From contig CM055096.1 of assembly GCA_029204225.1 (NCBI GenBank), positions 33,982,571 to 34,046,570 of the forward strand: DNA of 64,000 bases, written 5' to 3'. The number at the start of each line of letters is the position of its first letter. Position 1 is the first letter of the stretch. The notes beneath the pieces are model-generated. The model made no database searches and had not been told where the DNA came from. It saw only the letters and a list, made by a program, of their open reading frames with translations. The translations under genes and the position numbers were made by a program. This document shows positions 33,239 to 44,933 of the stretch, one piece after another. Source of the DNA: Diphasiastrum complanatum (Eukaryota > Streptophyta > Lycopodiopsida > Lycopodiales > Lycopodiaceae).

Positions 33239-34330
33239 AAGCAATCTGCCCAAGCATGATTTCAAAGGATCAATACTTGTCTTATTGTTCACAACTACAC
33301 ACCTAGCTCTTCAGATTCAAACGTTTAGTTCAAAGCAGTGCAACAGTCGTTTATCATTATCACTTTATACGTGGATGATACATTGCTTTTCAGCAACAAT
33401 ACCGATCTGATAAAAGAGGCCAAGACAATGCTATCTTCCGAATTCGACATGACCGATCTGGGCAAGGCTCATTTCTGCCGTGGTATACAAATCCACAGAG
33501 ACAGAAAGCTGAAGTTGGTTTACACTACACAACATATGTACATCTACATGTTAGTCAGATATAATCTGATGAATTGCAAATTAGCTCTCTCACCATGGAA
33601 CCAGGTCTCAAATTGTCAAGGGACCAGTGTCTCCAAACAATTCATGAGAAGCAGCAGATGCGTGAGTATCCTTACCATTCTATTATAGGATCTCTTATGT
33701 ACGCCATGATCTGTGCCAGGCCAAACATAGCTTTTGCAGTCAGCTCTCTCAATAGTATATGACTAACCTTGGTATAACACATTGGAAGGCTCTTATCAGA
33801 CTCATGAGATATCTTCGAGCTACTATGGACTTTTGCATTTGTTATGGAGCAATCGGCAATGACACTCTCAATTTATTCAGTGGTTACATAGATGCAAGTT
33901 GGGCAGGAGATGTAGACACTCGTAAATCTACTTATGGATTTACATTCTTCCTCAATTATGGTCCATTTCCTGGAATAGTCGCAAGCAATCTTCAATAGCT
34001 CTATCTTCCACTAAATCAGAGTATATCGTAGGCTCTCAAGCTACAAAGGAAGCAATTTGGCCGAGGAATTTACTCTCAGATATTGGTCTGAATCAATATG
34101 CTCCGACGACATTTTTTTTGTGATCATCAAAGTGCCATCGCTTTATCAGCCAACCCTAAATTTTATTCCAAGAGTAAGTACATTGAACTGAAGTGTCATT
34201 TCGTCAGAAGCAAAGTTCTCAACGAAGAGGTCAGATTGCAGTACTGTAGAACGCAAGATATGACAACAGATGTTTTTACTAAAGTATTAAGTTTGGAGTC
34301 ACACATAAGATTCTGTGTAGAACTAAGTTT
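33239..34330 (+). pseudogene. Copia reverse transcriptase end and RNase H
   Basis: Homology to the copia at 15468-17206 begins abruptly at 33239 (AAGCAATCTGCCCAAGCATG). It includes the active-site strand LYVDDTLLFS with both aspartates, DMTDLGKAHFCRGIQIHRDR, the RNase H strand IDASWAGDVDTRKSTYGF, SEYIVGSQATKEA, DHQSAIALSANPKFYSKSK and DMTTDVFTKVLS. At least three frameshifts break it. It is less deleted than its sister copy, so it serves to show what that copy lost. Sequence after ~34340 is not recognised. Confidence 0.87.
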
Positions 34331-35219
34331 GAAGGTCAAGGCATTCACGAGATTCAGATTAAGGACAAGTATTTCAGGAGGTTGACGGCCAAATTTGGAC
34401 AATGAAATAACAAGCTCTATGTGTCATTACTCCAGCACTTCACAAGCCATCCCAAAGGTACTACCTTCTTTCAAAGGAACGACATAGGCTGGCCATATCT
34501 GCAATGGTCTTCACATTTGCTAGGTTTGTGGAAAGAAGACGCCCCATCAGCCTACATACACAATCTTGTGGAAGACCAAACTACAATAATACCTCTAGAG
34601 CATTCTAGTTGGTCTTCCAATAAATAGAGGAGATCTTTGCAAGCATTGGAGAACTAGAGTTTTTTAACGATCAAGCACAGATGGGCTTTATAGTTTGGCA
34701 ATTGGATCAATAATAGAAAACTTTGTTGCATCTTTGTTAGTAATGATTGTGAACAGAGCTACAAGGAGCAACTATATTCACAATTGCCTTGTTGTGCCAA
34801 CCTTCTTGCTTGCATGAATCCGTCTTGACAAATAGCATGTGTGGAGTACCTGCTTACTCTCGTTCGATATTGTCTGCTAAAAAAAATTGCATCATCTGCT
34901 CTTTTGTAAAGCCTTATCATGAAGGAGACATGAGTTTCAGTAGCGGAGACTGACAATGAAAGCTTCCATGTCTATGGAGACAACTATGAAAAATCATGGT
35001 TGTTTTTCTTTCATCATGGAATAAAAGGTAAAAAGTGATTGAGCGAGAGAGACGATTGTTAGAAAAAGTGTCTGAAGTCCTTTTCAAAATTTTCATAGGT
35101 ATTAAGTTATGCAAAAGTCATGATATCAACCTAAACAAAAATGTTGCTGTGTGTATGTGTCGCATATTCAATCGACAAAGGCCTGAAAATGGACTTGCAA
35201 TGTCACATATATACAGAGA
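34331..35219. other. No supported gene
   Basis: The first part probably includes the start of this copia family's 3' LTR, but no paired copy allows its limits to be set. No domains seen. Confidence 0.35.
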
Positions 35220-35520
35220 CTTGCAATAGTGTGATTGTGAATAATGAATAGCAACTTCTCTAAATATTGAAATTGTGAATATTAGATTATGAATGTGAAT
35301 TTCATTAATTATATCGAATTGTGAATCATGATATTAGTGAATACTGAATCATGACATTTGTGATTACATGATCAAATTTGTTAATATAGATTGTGATATT
35401 GTGAGTATTTATTTGCACAATTTGTGACCATTTTTTGTGAATTTAATCGTGAAATTGAGAATTGTAGAAAGTTTGACTACTTTCATCAATTTGTAGATAG
35501 TAAATTGTGATATTCATTTT
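35220..35520. repeat. Degenerate AT-rich repeat with TTGTGAAT core
   Basis: About 300 bases are built from variants of TTGTGAAT, ATTGTGATATT and GAATCATGA, repeated irregularly. It looks like an old, degenerate simple-sequence array. Confidence 0.6.
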
Positions 35521-35536
35521 CTAAAGTGCTTGAAAT

Positions 35537-35737
35537 TGATTGCCTTTGTGCCAATCAGAGGAAGAAATAATTGAACACCTTTTCAACTGTCAACGGACTT
35601 ACAAATTGTGGAGCATCCATCTCTTATCTTTTGATGGCATATATGGAAGGCTCCTAAGCAACAAGTTTTTAATGACTTGGAAATTTTCACTTTCAACGCT
35701 ACTTGCATATAGTTTGTTTTGCACATCTAACAAGTAA
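35537..35737 (+). pseudogene. LINE zinc-binding domain remnant (zf-RVT type)
   Basis: The translation LPLCQSEEEIIEHLFNCQRT followed by YKLW fits the zinc-binding region after the reverse transcriptase of plant L1-like LINEs (C-x2-C … E-E-x3-HLF-x-C … W), with the first cysteine replaced by leucine. Nothing upstream encodes RT, so only a short 3' piece remains. Confidence 0.6.
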
Positions 35738-36160
35738 ATTACTAAGGTGTTGCACTAACTCCCTACATGGAAAGCTTGACGTCCTATTTTTTGCATATTT
35801 TTGCTAGTATTGTCTCTTTCTTGATTCTTTCAACCATGGGGGGTTGTCTTTTACTGTATTTGTACATTTTGTGCATATACAATAGTCTTTTCAAAGTTTG
35901 TGTTCTCATGGGAAATAACTTAAAAATATCTAGAATTTTCATAGTTTTGAAAAGCATCACGAGTTAAAGTTCTAATAAATGTTATGCTAAATATAAAAAT
36001 TCAAATCCAAGGGCTTCGTGGTACCAAGGCAGAGGCCCTAGGGAGACAAGAGCTTTCTCAACTTAATGGCAAATGCCATCTTTTTTGTGATTTTTTTTAA
36101 TTAGCAAAATGTGCAGGTGATAGCAAATGACCGTCGTCACATGACATATGCAGAATATGT
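35738..36160. other. No supported gene
   Basis: AT-rich; no features recognised. Confidence 0.35.
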
Positions 36161-36170
36161 GCATGTGCTA

Positions 36171-36400
36171 ACTTGTCATTAGTTGTTCACATGCACATCA
36201 TGCTTGAATGCAATGTTCTTGTGCTATGTGTCAATAGGAGGAGCACAATGCTCATTGCAATTAAGGGTGTAGGTATGTAATGTGCATGTTCCAACTTGTC
36301 ATTAGTTGTTCACATGCACATTATGCTTGAATGTAATGTGCTTGTGCTATATGTCAATGGGAGGAGCTCAATGCTCTTTGTGACTGAGGGTGCAGGTATG
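36171..36400 (+). repeat. Tandem duplication, two ~123-base units
   Basis: ACTTGTCATTAGTTGTTCAC starts at 36171 and 36294; the units share most of their text (CATGCTTGAATG, GTGCTAT, GTCAAT-GGAGGAGC). Function unknown. Confidence 0.85.
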
Positions 36401-38274
36401 CGGGCCCCATCCTAATCCAACAGTGTAAAAGACACCCATAAAATGGAAATATGATCATGCCACTTGTCAATTCTATTATATCCTTGGATGAGGGTTGAGC
36501 TTTGTCTACAATCCTAATCATAACCAAGAATAGGCTTATCCTGTGTAGATTGCTCATTGACTCTCCACATGAGAATTGCAATGGATGTTTTAAATCTTTA
36601 GAATCACATAGAAGATCTATTTCGGAAGTCCTCAAAAATACAAAAAAAACAAGAACATTTTGGCATACCAAAAAGGCCTTGCCATTATTGTGGTGTTTTG
36701 AGATCTGTAAATATTTGACATGAGAAACGACCATTCAGTAAGAATGGATGAAAAATATTTAGTCATGTCCTAGGCTTACAATGTTGTGTAGTAGTGATTG
36801 AAATGTTCTTTTCTCACTTTGAGATTTAAGATTCTCATAATTTTAGAATTCAACATTGACTATTTTGTGATTTGAATAATGCCAATTGTGACTTAAAAAA
36901 CAACACCTTCAATTTTCATTAATGACTATTTATGAATCCCCAAGGTATTGGGCTGAAGCTATCCAAAGCACCTCTCTCCTTCGACCGAGGAGGTCTTTGA
37001 AGAAGAGAAGGACGAGAATGAGAGCCGAGAAATGCTAGCTAGAATGACAGTTCGAAATCATGTGAGCCTCACGGTGAATCCCAAGAGATGGAATGACCAT
37101 GTAGGAGCTAGTATTTGTAGGCATTTGAAATAAATGCAAGTAGACCCCTCTTAAATAAAGTAGAGTGAGCCACCTTTTGATGGTGACCTCTAGTGGAGAG
37201 AACAATTCCACTTGTAATTTAGGAAATTGTGGAATTGCCACTTGGGCTCCACATAAGCAGCCCTCTTGCTTATTTAAGAGGTCCCCTCTTCTACCAGGGA
37301 GACTTACATGTATTGTCTCTACTCTTGTTATGAAATAGAAGATCCTCCACGAGTTTTGGCAATCTTGAGCTCCTTGATCATTGTAGTTTTCTTGAGTGAT
37401 GCTTTTATGATCATGAACTTCCATCCCTTTGTGTGTGGTTGTGAAATTAGCTTAGTTTCTTGTTTATTTTCTTATGGATTGTGGATTAGAGTGGATCAGC
37501 TTTCTTGTTTGTGGATTAGTGTAGAATCAAGCATTCAAGTAAACCAAATAGGCTGAAATTGTAGTTTAGATCTTGCATATCCATTTACATTTCAATTCTT
37601 GATGTTCTTGGAAAGTCCAAGAATCAAGAGATGATTCTTGCACTTGTTATGCTTGCTAATTAGCTTCTTGTTTCTTGTTCTTGATTTCTGTTTTGATGCA
37701 TGTAGAGTAATTTTAGTCCATAAGGATCTGTTTCATTTGATTTATGTAGCATTTAGAAGTAGGAATTGTAGGTGTTCATCCGAGTTCCATTCTGATCCAT
37801 CAATGAGCATCATGACTTGCATGTCTTCAAGCAATGTAAATATGTTTTCAAGAGTGAATGTTATATGAGTATCCTATGACAGACAGGATAGACACTATAC
37901 TACAACACCCAACCTTGTTGCACTCTGATTGCCAAGAACGACCTATAGAGTCTGGTAACAGACAATAAGAAACATGAACAAGAACATGTCAACTGTAATA
38001 GATATGAAGAATCAATATGCTGATAGGGAATCAGTGAACATTTGGCACCGTTGCCACTTGAAACACATATACAAAATGCTTGAAAATGCATTCTCTATAT
38101 GCGACAATCACAAACACTTAGATCCCTACAACCACTTTCCAAACTTGTCCGTAGATCTGACAAGTTTTGGATGTTTTGATTTTGATCTACATGTATGCTC
38201 CATCCATCCACACCGCTCTATTCCTTTCTTTTCATCCCTATCAAGCACTATCTTTCTTCTCACGCCAACACCCT
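36401..38274. other. No supported gene; possible LTR
   Basis: Within 37100-37870 there is LTR-like non-coding DNA with a TATA-like CTTATTTAAGAGG near 37268 and a pyrimidine-rich leader. No second copy, primer site or coding domain supports a firm call. Confidence 0.3.
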
Positions 38275-38750
38275 TTCTTGAAGTTTCATGCCCCGGCTTC
38301 GATTGAGTCTGTCACTTTGGCGTCGATCGAGTCTGTCACTCTAGCTTCGACCGAGTCACTGTCTTCGTCCTCGACCGAGTCCCCGACCTCGTCCTAAACT
38401 TGCATCTCGACCAAGTCCATGACATCGTTCTCAACTCTGAACTTCGTCGCTGGACTAAGTCCTTACATTCGTCACTGCCCAAGTCGAGCACCAACAGATT
38501 TAACCTCGATAGAGTCCTGGTATAGTATCTCAACCGACACATTCATCTTGACTGGACCGAGTCCTTGGTATTTCATTTTGACTGAGTCCTTGCTTAGCAT
38601 CTCGACCGATTCTTGAATCTCGACTGACTCCTCGCACGCATCTCGACCAAGTCCTTGACTTGAATCTGGATCAACTTAGCATCTCGACCGAGTCATGAAT
38701 CTTGACCGTGACTCCTCACATCGCATCTCGACCGAGTCCTTGAAGCCTCA
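38275..38750. repeat. Minisatellite with core CATCTCGACCGAGTCCTTGA
   Basis: Roughly 15-20 degenerate units of about 20-35 bases, each containing TCGACCGAGTC or a close variant (CTCGACCAAGTCC, TTGACTGAGTCC). It is G+C-richer than its flanks. Its open frames on both strands (serine/threonine- or arginine-rich) are products of the repeat. It abuts the truncated reverse transcriptase at 38748. Confidence 0.85.
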
Positions 38751-40028
38751 TGACCATTTAGATATTTCACATGCATACAATAGATCATATTTGGAATGTT
38801 TGAAGGCATATTTAATGGCTTTTTTCATAATAGTTTTTAGTCCCGTAACATTCTCATAACATTTTGAAATATCTGCAACCCATATATTGGTAATCAAGGA
38901 TGGTATATTTAGATAGAAGTCCATAGATGACTCACATTGCCAGTGTAGCATAGTGTCTACTCTTAAGATACTCTTGTATGTATTTGCCTTAAGGTCTGCA
39001 CCTTCCATGAGGAACGGTGACAACATACTAAAAGCTCTTGTGAGAAATTTGGCAAGTTTGGTAAAACAACAATTGTGAGCATTGGTAATCCATCTAAATG
39101 AATCCTTGTGTGCTTTAAAAGTGCAGAGGAGGTAAGGTAGAGAATCATTTTTCAAGAATATTTCTGGTAAAGATTTAGCAGTAATGCCCAATATATAAGA
39201 AAGAGAATCCTCAACAGAGTTAGATAATTCATTTGAAAAAGGTGTAAAATTTGGGCTATTGAGTCTTTGTATGGCCAATTTTCGTGCAAAGAACTTACAC
39301 ATAAAGCATGGGTTGTGTTGTGCTTTATCAATCCCATTAACATAAAGAAAGTTGGTAAGCCATTGTAGTTCATCATTGGCAATCCTATTTTTAATAAGAG
39401 AAACAATATTACCATGAAGCCATTTACCTTTTCTAATAAAGCTTAGTGTAGTGTTTTTGCAAAAATCAGCATGCTTTATTTTTGTAGCTTCGTCAACAGA
39501 GGCATAAGAAGGTAAAAGTTTCATAAGTTTAAGCCAGTTGTCATAAAGTTCGGAAGCAACCTTATTCACATTAGTTTGTCTTAAAGTAATATGGTTTAGC
39601 CCTTGTTTCAAAGATTTCTGTGAAAGCTTACTTTTGATGATATTATAGTTTGTACATATGACATGACCAAAATTTTCTGATATAAAATTTGTGAAACATT
39701 TAAAAGTATGACAGTGACAAGAATGCAAGTTATCTATATTGAATTCGCAGAAAACATCGTAAGGGAAATACCAGTCACATTTTATACTTGGTAGATACGA
39801 GCAGCCAAAAGTGATATCACAAAAGAGATCGTCTATAGTACCAAAAAGTTTGTGTAGGACATGAGAATCAAAGTTCTTCACATGGATAACTTCAAAGACT
39901 CTATTCCGATAACATAGGTGCAAAAAAAATCTCTCTGTGTCGTTGCTAGTAGAAAACTGAAAACGGCCCATTGCTGAAGTACTGATTGCTCTTCTAACTG
40001 TCCCATCTTCGTCCTGCACATTGATCAA
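38748..40028 (-). pseudogene. Penelope-like reverse transcriptase, N-terminal half
   Basis: An uninterrupted 426-codon stretch on the minus strand, bounded upstream by a stop (40032-40034), so no start codon; the first ATG is codon 20. Counting from 40028, C104-H-C106 and GHV (121-123) then IKSKLSQKSLKQGLN fit the C-x-C … GHV … L+xLLxKG block that precedes RT in many Penelope-like elements. LPYLLCTFKAHKDSFRWITN (297-316) fits the L-P-x-L-x-x-x-x-K-x-H-K RT motif, and WVADISKCYENV (383-394) fits RT motif A with D387. The sequence stops before the Y-x-D-D strand and any GIY-YIG nuclease, at the minisatellite. LTR-type and LINE-type motifs are absent. The open frame is long for a fragment. Confidence 0.6.
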
Positions 40029-40034
40029 GATCTA

Positions 40035-40210
40035 TAGAAATTCAATTTTTTGATTGGTAGATCATTCTTGGCGTCATTGTTTTTGTTATGTCCATGACTA
40101 GTAAGTAGGATTCAATATACTCCTAGTCTTGGATACACGGTACTCCAGTCAATCAAGCTGTTAGTTATGCCACGTCATACTGGATGTGACCCGAAGGTAA
40201 CTAATATCCT
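40035..40210. other. No feature recognised
   Basis: Short interval between the Penelope-like fragment and a copia LTR. Confidence 0.3.
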
Positions 40211-40593
40211 TGTGAGGCCCAAAACACACTAAATGGAGTTTAGACACAGTGTATGCATGTGCAAAGTTATCAATAGCAATTCTATGAATAGGTGGTCCAT
40301 GCTTAGGACTCTATTCTAGGTGAATCTATGTGTAGGGAACTTAGGGCTATGCATGTCTATGAGCCCATAATGCTTTTGGCTCTATATATTGGGTCCAAAC
40401 TCGGCCTACTCCTTATTGTGGTCAATAATTCATTGCCAGGGTTTTACTCTACTTTCATGCTTCTCATTCTTTGGCTTGGGGGTGAAGCTTCTAGAGTTGA
40501 TTGGTTGCTTCTACTTGGTTAGGTGGTTGCTCCATAGTGTGTTTTCCATTGTGTTTTGTCTTGTAAGCAGGATCTTAGGGAGCTTCCCTTACA
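40211..40593 (+). repeat. Copia-type LTR
   Basis: Begins TGTGAGGCCCAAAACACA and ends TCCCTTACA, with a TATA-like CTATATATT at 40381-40389 and a primer binding site two bases after its end. The internal region is short and decayed and no 3' partner lies in the window. Confidence 0.65.
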
Positions 40594-40595
40594 TT

Positions 40596-40607
40596 TGGTA
40601 TCAGAGC
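40596..40607 (+). other. Primer binding site after the LTR
   Basis: TGGTATCAGAGC, initiator-Met type. An ATG with short open frame follows at about 40630 (ATGGAGAAGGGCTACC), possibly a gag start, soon closed by a stop. Confidence 0.65.
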
Positions 40608-40923
40608 AAAGCTTACGAAGATTGGAGAACATGGAGAAGGGCTACCTTTCGTCGAAATTTCGGATTGGATCCATGTGAATTCTCTTCCAAGGTGGATAAC
40701 AAGGTTGCAAGTGGGTGTACTATCCCAGTTTCAATTTGCATGTTGCTAAGATCCATTACTCTTGAGATTTTTTGTTGGTTTTATGGAGAATTGTCCTTGA
40801 AGGCCATTTTGTGATGCTTTTTTGGAGTATTTTCTCGTGTAGATCAAATTTGAAGAACCAAAACGTTTCTAATCACAAAGCTTTGCTAGCTTTCAACTCT
40901 CTGCTTGACAAACATGTTCGGGA

Positions 40924-41050
40924 ACACGAAAGTCAAGAGACACGAAACACGAAGGTTTCACGAACACGAAAGTCAAGAAGACACGAAACACAAAAGTTTC
41001 ACGAACACCCAATGGGAAGACACGAACGCGAAAGATTCGCGAACAAGAAT
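40924..41050 (+). repeat. Short tandem repeat, CACGAAAGTCAAGA/CACGAAACACGAA units
   Basis: Alternating blocks CACGAAAGTCAAGAGACAC, GAAGGTTTCACGAACACG and variants occur three to four times. The lysine/arginine-rich open frame across it (40772-41200) follows from the repeat and is not called as a gene. Confidence 0.7.
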
Positions 41051-43054
41051 ATTTTGAGGTCGAGTACGAGAAAGTCAGACGACAAAAACAAAACCAACGA
41101 TGCGACACGAAAAATGTCGCGAAAGACTTTCTGCCCTCACGCTCCAAATAGTACCAGCCAAGATCCTACAAGTACCCAGAAGTATAGATATCCAATCTGA
41201 TGGCATGACATTAGCAGATACAATCTAAGTCGTGGCTAATCCGCCACTCTTGTAATTTCTAGATTAGTTGTAGATGGTTAATCACTCTAATCTTAAAAGT
41301 TACAAAGAGAAACTATATACTTACTGGATGATACTTGACACAAAAGAGATAGAAAACACATACATTGTAGTAGTCTGATGCTAGTAAGCAATCAAGATGA
41401 AATTACAGAATACATGTCCGCCTGCGTGCGAAGACAATTTTGTCTAGGATCAGTAGATCCAACTGTCCGCTAGTAAAGCGAGACAATTACTTGTGAATTC
41501 TCCCACGCCAATGCACTGTGTGGATTTGCATGCAGTGCTTGAAGAAATCAGAGAAAGATCAATACATATGATTTTCTTGTTGTGTCTGATTTCGAATGCA
41601 AATGCATTTGCTGTTATTCGTGTGTCTAAGTTTTCTTGTTCATTTGAATTCCGCACCTTGGGGTTGAAACTATGTTGAATGCTGCATTAATTTTATAAAC
41701 GTAGATTAGCAGTGCCTGACTACATCCTGGAAGACTGTAAGACTGATTCAGCCGGCAGTGTCCAGCAATCGCATCTGAACTCCATCCGAATCGCAAGAGG
41801 ATCATGGTTGTTGCGACTGTTTCGCGATTCCTGCTTTTTCTTGCTTCTCATCAAAATATTTGGTAGATCCGAATTTTCCAACAAGTGTACTTTCTTTTTA
41901 GGGTTTATTAATGATGAAATTAATGATGCATGCCAGTTCTCTCCAATGATTTATGATTCTAGGCTATGTTTTGGTCAAAATTGCTTGGTTTTTCATGCTT
42001 TTTGGCACAAAATAGATAGTAAGAACCAAAATCCAGCAAGATCAGATCAATTAGATGGTTGTAATTCTATAAATTGGTTTGCATGTATTAGAAAAAGAGT
42101 TGTATGTCATGAATTTCCACTTTATGGTAATGAAAAAATTGGAAAATAGTCAAAAATCATCATTTTTGCTTGTTTTTTCATAAAGTTGGATAGTAGGTGG
42201 CTGTAAAACACCATGTAGAGCTTGTAAAGTGGTGGACCAAAGTCTTTTGAAGCTTTTCCTAAAGTTAAAACCAAGAATTCCACCAATTGAGCTTGTAGGA
42301 AGTCAAAAAAGTTCAAAAAATGACCATTTTTGGTGATTGTTGGGGGATGGATCTCTCCAAATCTATAAGGAGATCATTCTGAAACTAATTACAACATGAT
42401 TAACATTCATTTTTACCTTCCCAGCAAGCTATCAGACCTGTAAAATGATGGCCGGTGGCTTATGCACCATCTCCATCAAGTTTGAAGCTATTTTGACTTC
42501 TACAAATCAAGAAATCTTTGTTCTCAGCCTATACTGCATCTTAGGATCAGTATGAATGCTTCATGGAAGTCTAATTGGTTGTTTAAGACTGTTGGTAGCA
42601 TCAATTTTGGGCAATAATGGGTGTTTGCACGTTTTTGCATGATTTTTTCTTGTGGAAGTGCGCCCTACTACAGATTTTCTGACACTCTGACCTCGCACGT
42701 GTGAAGCCTAGGTGGTAGGCTGATGTGGCAAGCATCTTGTTCACTTGGTCTCCCTCTCTACTAAGCTTTACAGCACCCAATTTGGTGTCATGTAGCCAAA
42801 GTTATGATTATCTGAAGTTTTGTAGTTTTGTGAGTAAAATTGGCAAAATTTGAAATTGTTCTGATTACATGCCAGTCATTTCCCTAATTTGTAGTACTGT
42901 GCTTACATGGATAAGTTGCATGCCGATTCTCAGAGTGATTCTGATATGCATAAGGGATTTACAATTGATTTGACTGGTCATACGCATGTGCTCTGACAGT
43001 TGGGTCACAAATAAGTGTTAATGGCTGACAAATTCCGTAAAATTGAAGTTTACG
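41051..43054. other. No supported gene
   Basis: Open frames up to 145 codons (41712-42149) have no recognised domain. No terminal repeats paired within the window were found. Confidence 0.35.
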
Positions 43055-43314
43055 TAAAGAGCTAACTTCATCAATGGAGGTGAAGATTCTTCCTTTGGAA
43101 AAAGTGGTTGCTAATGATTTCTTTGATCATATGAAAAAAGATGTTGCTAGGTGCATGCATGAAGGAGATGGTTCTTCTACATTCTTTTGTGATGAGTCCA
43201 AGAAAGTCATTTTTGTAGCAAGTGGAGTCATATGTCGGATTGTTGGTTTGCTCCTTATTGTAACCAAAGATCAGGGACATGGATTGGATCTTGAATGATC
43301 TGAAATCCCTCACA
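43055..43314 (+). mobile_element. Rearranged fragment of the 5935-10791 element family
   Basis: 43055-43232 matches the internal region 8233-8410 (AAAGAGCTAACTTCATCAAT… to AGTGGAGTCA), and then without a gap 43233-43314 matches the last ~82 bases of the LTR (GGATTGTTGGTTTGCTCCTT… to CCCTCACA). About 1.7 kb of internal sequence, including the whole 470-codon frame and most of the LTR, is missing between the two parts. Confidence 0.8.
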
Positions 43315-43972
43315 GTTAACTCATTTGCTCATTATGCATGCTAATGGAGAAACTTTAACTAATGAAAACAAGAACAATGAAAATAGAGAACAAAAGAGAA
43401 AACACCACAATAGCATTAGCAAGAGTGAATAGCAAATGAGGATGCTTGCTCTCCAAAATGATAGAGTTTTCTCCTTCTCATTAAGCATGAAAAATGGTCA
43501 CAAATGGTGTCTTTTTATCATTGGGGTGGCCCTTGCCCCTTGCTTCCTATTGACTACTTGCAAAGGATGGGATTGAAATCCACACCATCCACATGAAGCA
43601 CAAACTAATCTATGGTGTAGGAAGAAGCACACCCCACCTACCACCATTTGACTTTTGATTAACTCAAAAACTTAGTAGCTTAAATTTAACTTAGACTTTG
43701 CCTCTAATTTTATCTTTTACATGGTCCAAAGTCAAGTTTATGTCCATAATTTTTTATTTACAAGTGCTTATTGGGCCATGGGCTTATGCACACATGATCT
43801 CATGACCCTCACATCTAATTTTTACCGGTTTCGACATTTTATTTATTTACATGCACGACGGGAATACCCCCAACAGGGCCCACAGCCTGAAGTAGTGCCG
43901 GTCCCTCGGCACTACGGTGGCTTAGTAGAGGCTGTGTTTGGTGCGTCTTTGCTGGATCAGGTATCCTATGAC
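43315..43972. other. No supported gene
   Basis: No domain seen; G+C rises after 43850 as the next island begins. Confidence 0.35.
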
Positions 43973-44930
43973 CTATTTCATGAATTCTAGTCGCTTGGTG
44001 CTCTTCTTGTCCTTGATAAGGTAGAAGGACTTATGGATGTCCGTTAACCAAAATTGATTGATCCAAGCTTGAAATCTTGTGGGCCATGGATTGCCAAGGA
44101 GAGTTGTTCTATAATACACTTGGGCCACTAGCAGTTGGTCTTCAACTTTTTGCAAGGCCAGGGCCGTATTTGGGTCGAAACAAATCGATGGGAGAAAGTC
44201 GTCCCATTTGGTGGCGACGCCCATCAAATAGTCTAAGTCCCGAGCATATCGTGTGGCCGCGCTGTGTGGCCGCATGAATTGTTAGATTCGGACAACTTAC
44301 ATATTCTTTAGAAAAATGAACGAGAGCCCGCTTGGCATCTACATCCATCTTCCATCCGTGCTATGAGTGGATTTTTGGCCAATTCAGTGTCTCAATCATT
44401 ATTTTGTCCATGGGGATACCACACTTCGCCCTTTTAGATATTCATGGGTAGGGAAGGTAGTGGGCATTCACCCGTAGTTGCCTTCGACTGGTGAGTATGC
44501 CCTGCTGGCTGCAGGGTCACTTTCAAATAGTCATTGGCGCAAGCTGGTTGAGGGTCCAATGTGGGGAGGTAGGCCAACTCATCTTCCTTGACTTCCTTGA
44601 TGGTAACCAGTAAATGCCAACCGTCACGTCAGCTTTCATATGGAAATTGGACCAGGTAGGCATTTATTTTGTCCTCTACCATTTGTGGTTTTTAGAAGGC
44701 ATGGCTGGCAGAGTTCTCTGCTTGTAGGGCTTAAACCTCCCCTACTAGGCGAGTATTCTCTGTTTCATAGATTTGTAATGGGGCCTGGAGGGGGCTAGCC
44801 ATTGCTCTGCTGTTTGCTGGAGCTCTTAGACTTGGGTAGAGACGTCTGTTACTGACTTGGAGAGAATCGAGATATAATTTTTTAGACTATCTTCGTGTTG
44901 CTTTAGCCTTAGGTCCTCATCCTTTTGTGC
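43973..44930 (-). pseudogene. Unidentified coding-like island
   Basis: On the minus strand, pieces in several frames look protein-coding: QAQKDEDLRLKQHEDSLKNY (coiled-coil-like), AYLPTLDPQPA, LFDGRRHQMGRLSPIDLF and, in the best open stretch (44275 to 43973), RDLDYLMGVATKWDDFLPSI with DQLLVAQVYYRTTLLGNPW. G+C is higher than in the surroundings. I do not recognise the family. It directly adjoins the copia gag remnant upstream (higher coordinates), so it may be foreign DNA carried by, or recombined with, that element. Confidence 0.4.
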
Positions 44931-44933
44931 CTG

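Noticed and set aside
36171-36400. CRISPR-like array or satellite
   Set aside because: Two long adjacent copies without spacers, in a plant nuclear context; a simple tandem duplication.
37035-37424. 129-codon minus-strand frame
   Set aside because: No recognised motif, in LTR-like non-coding DNA.
38167-38616. Serine/threonine-rich and arginine-rich open frames
   Set aside because: Products of the minisatellite on either strand.
40772-41200. 142-codon basic protein
   Set aside because: Much of its length comes from a short tandem repeat; no domain or start context.
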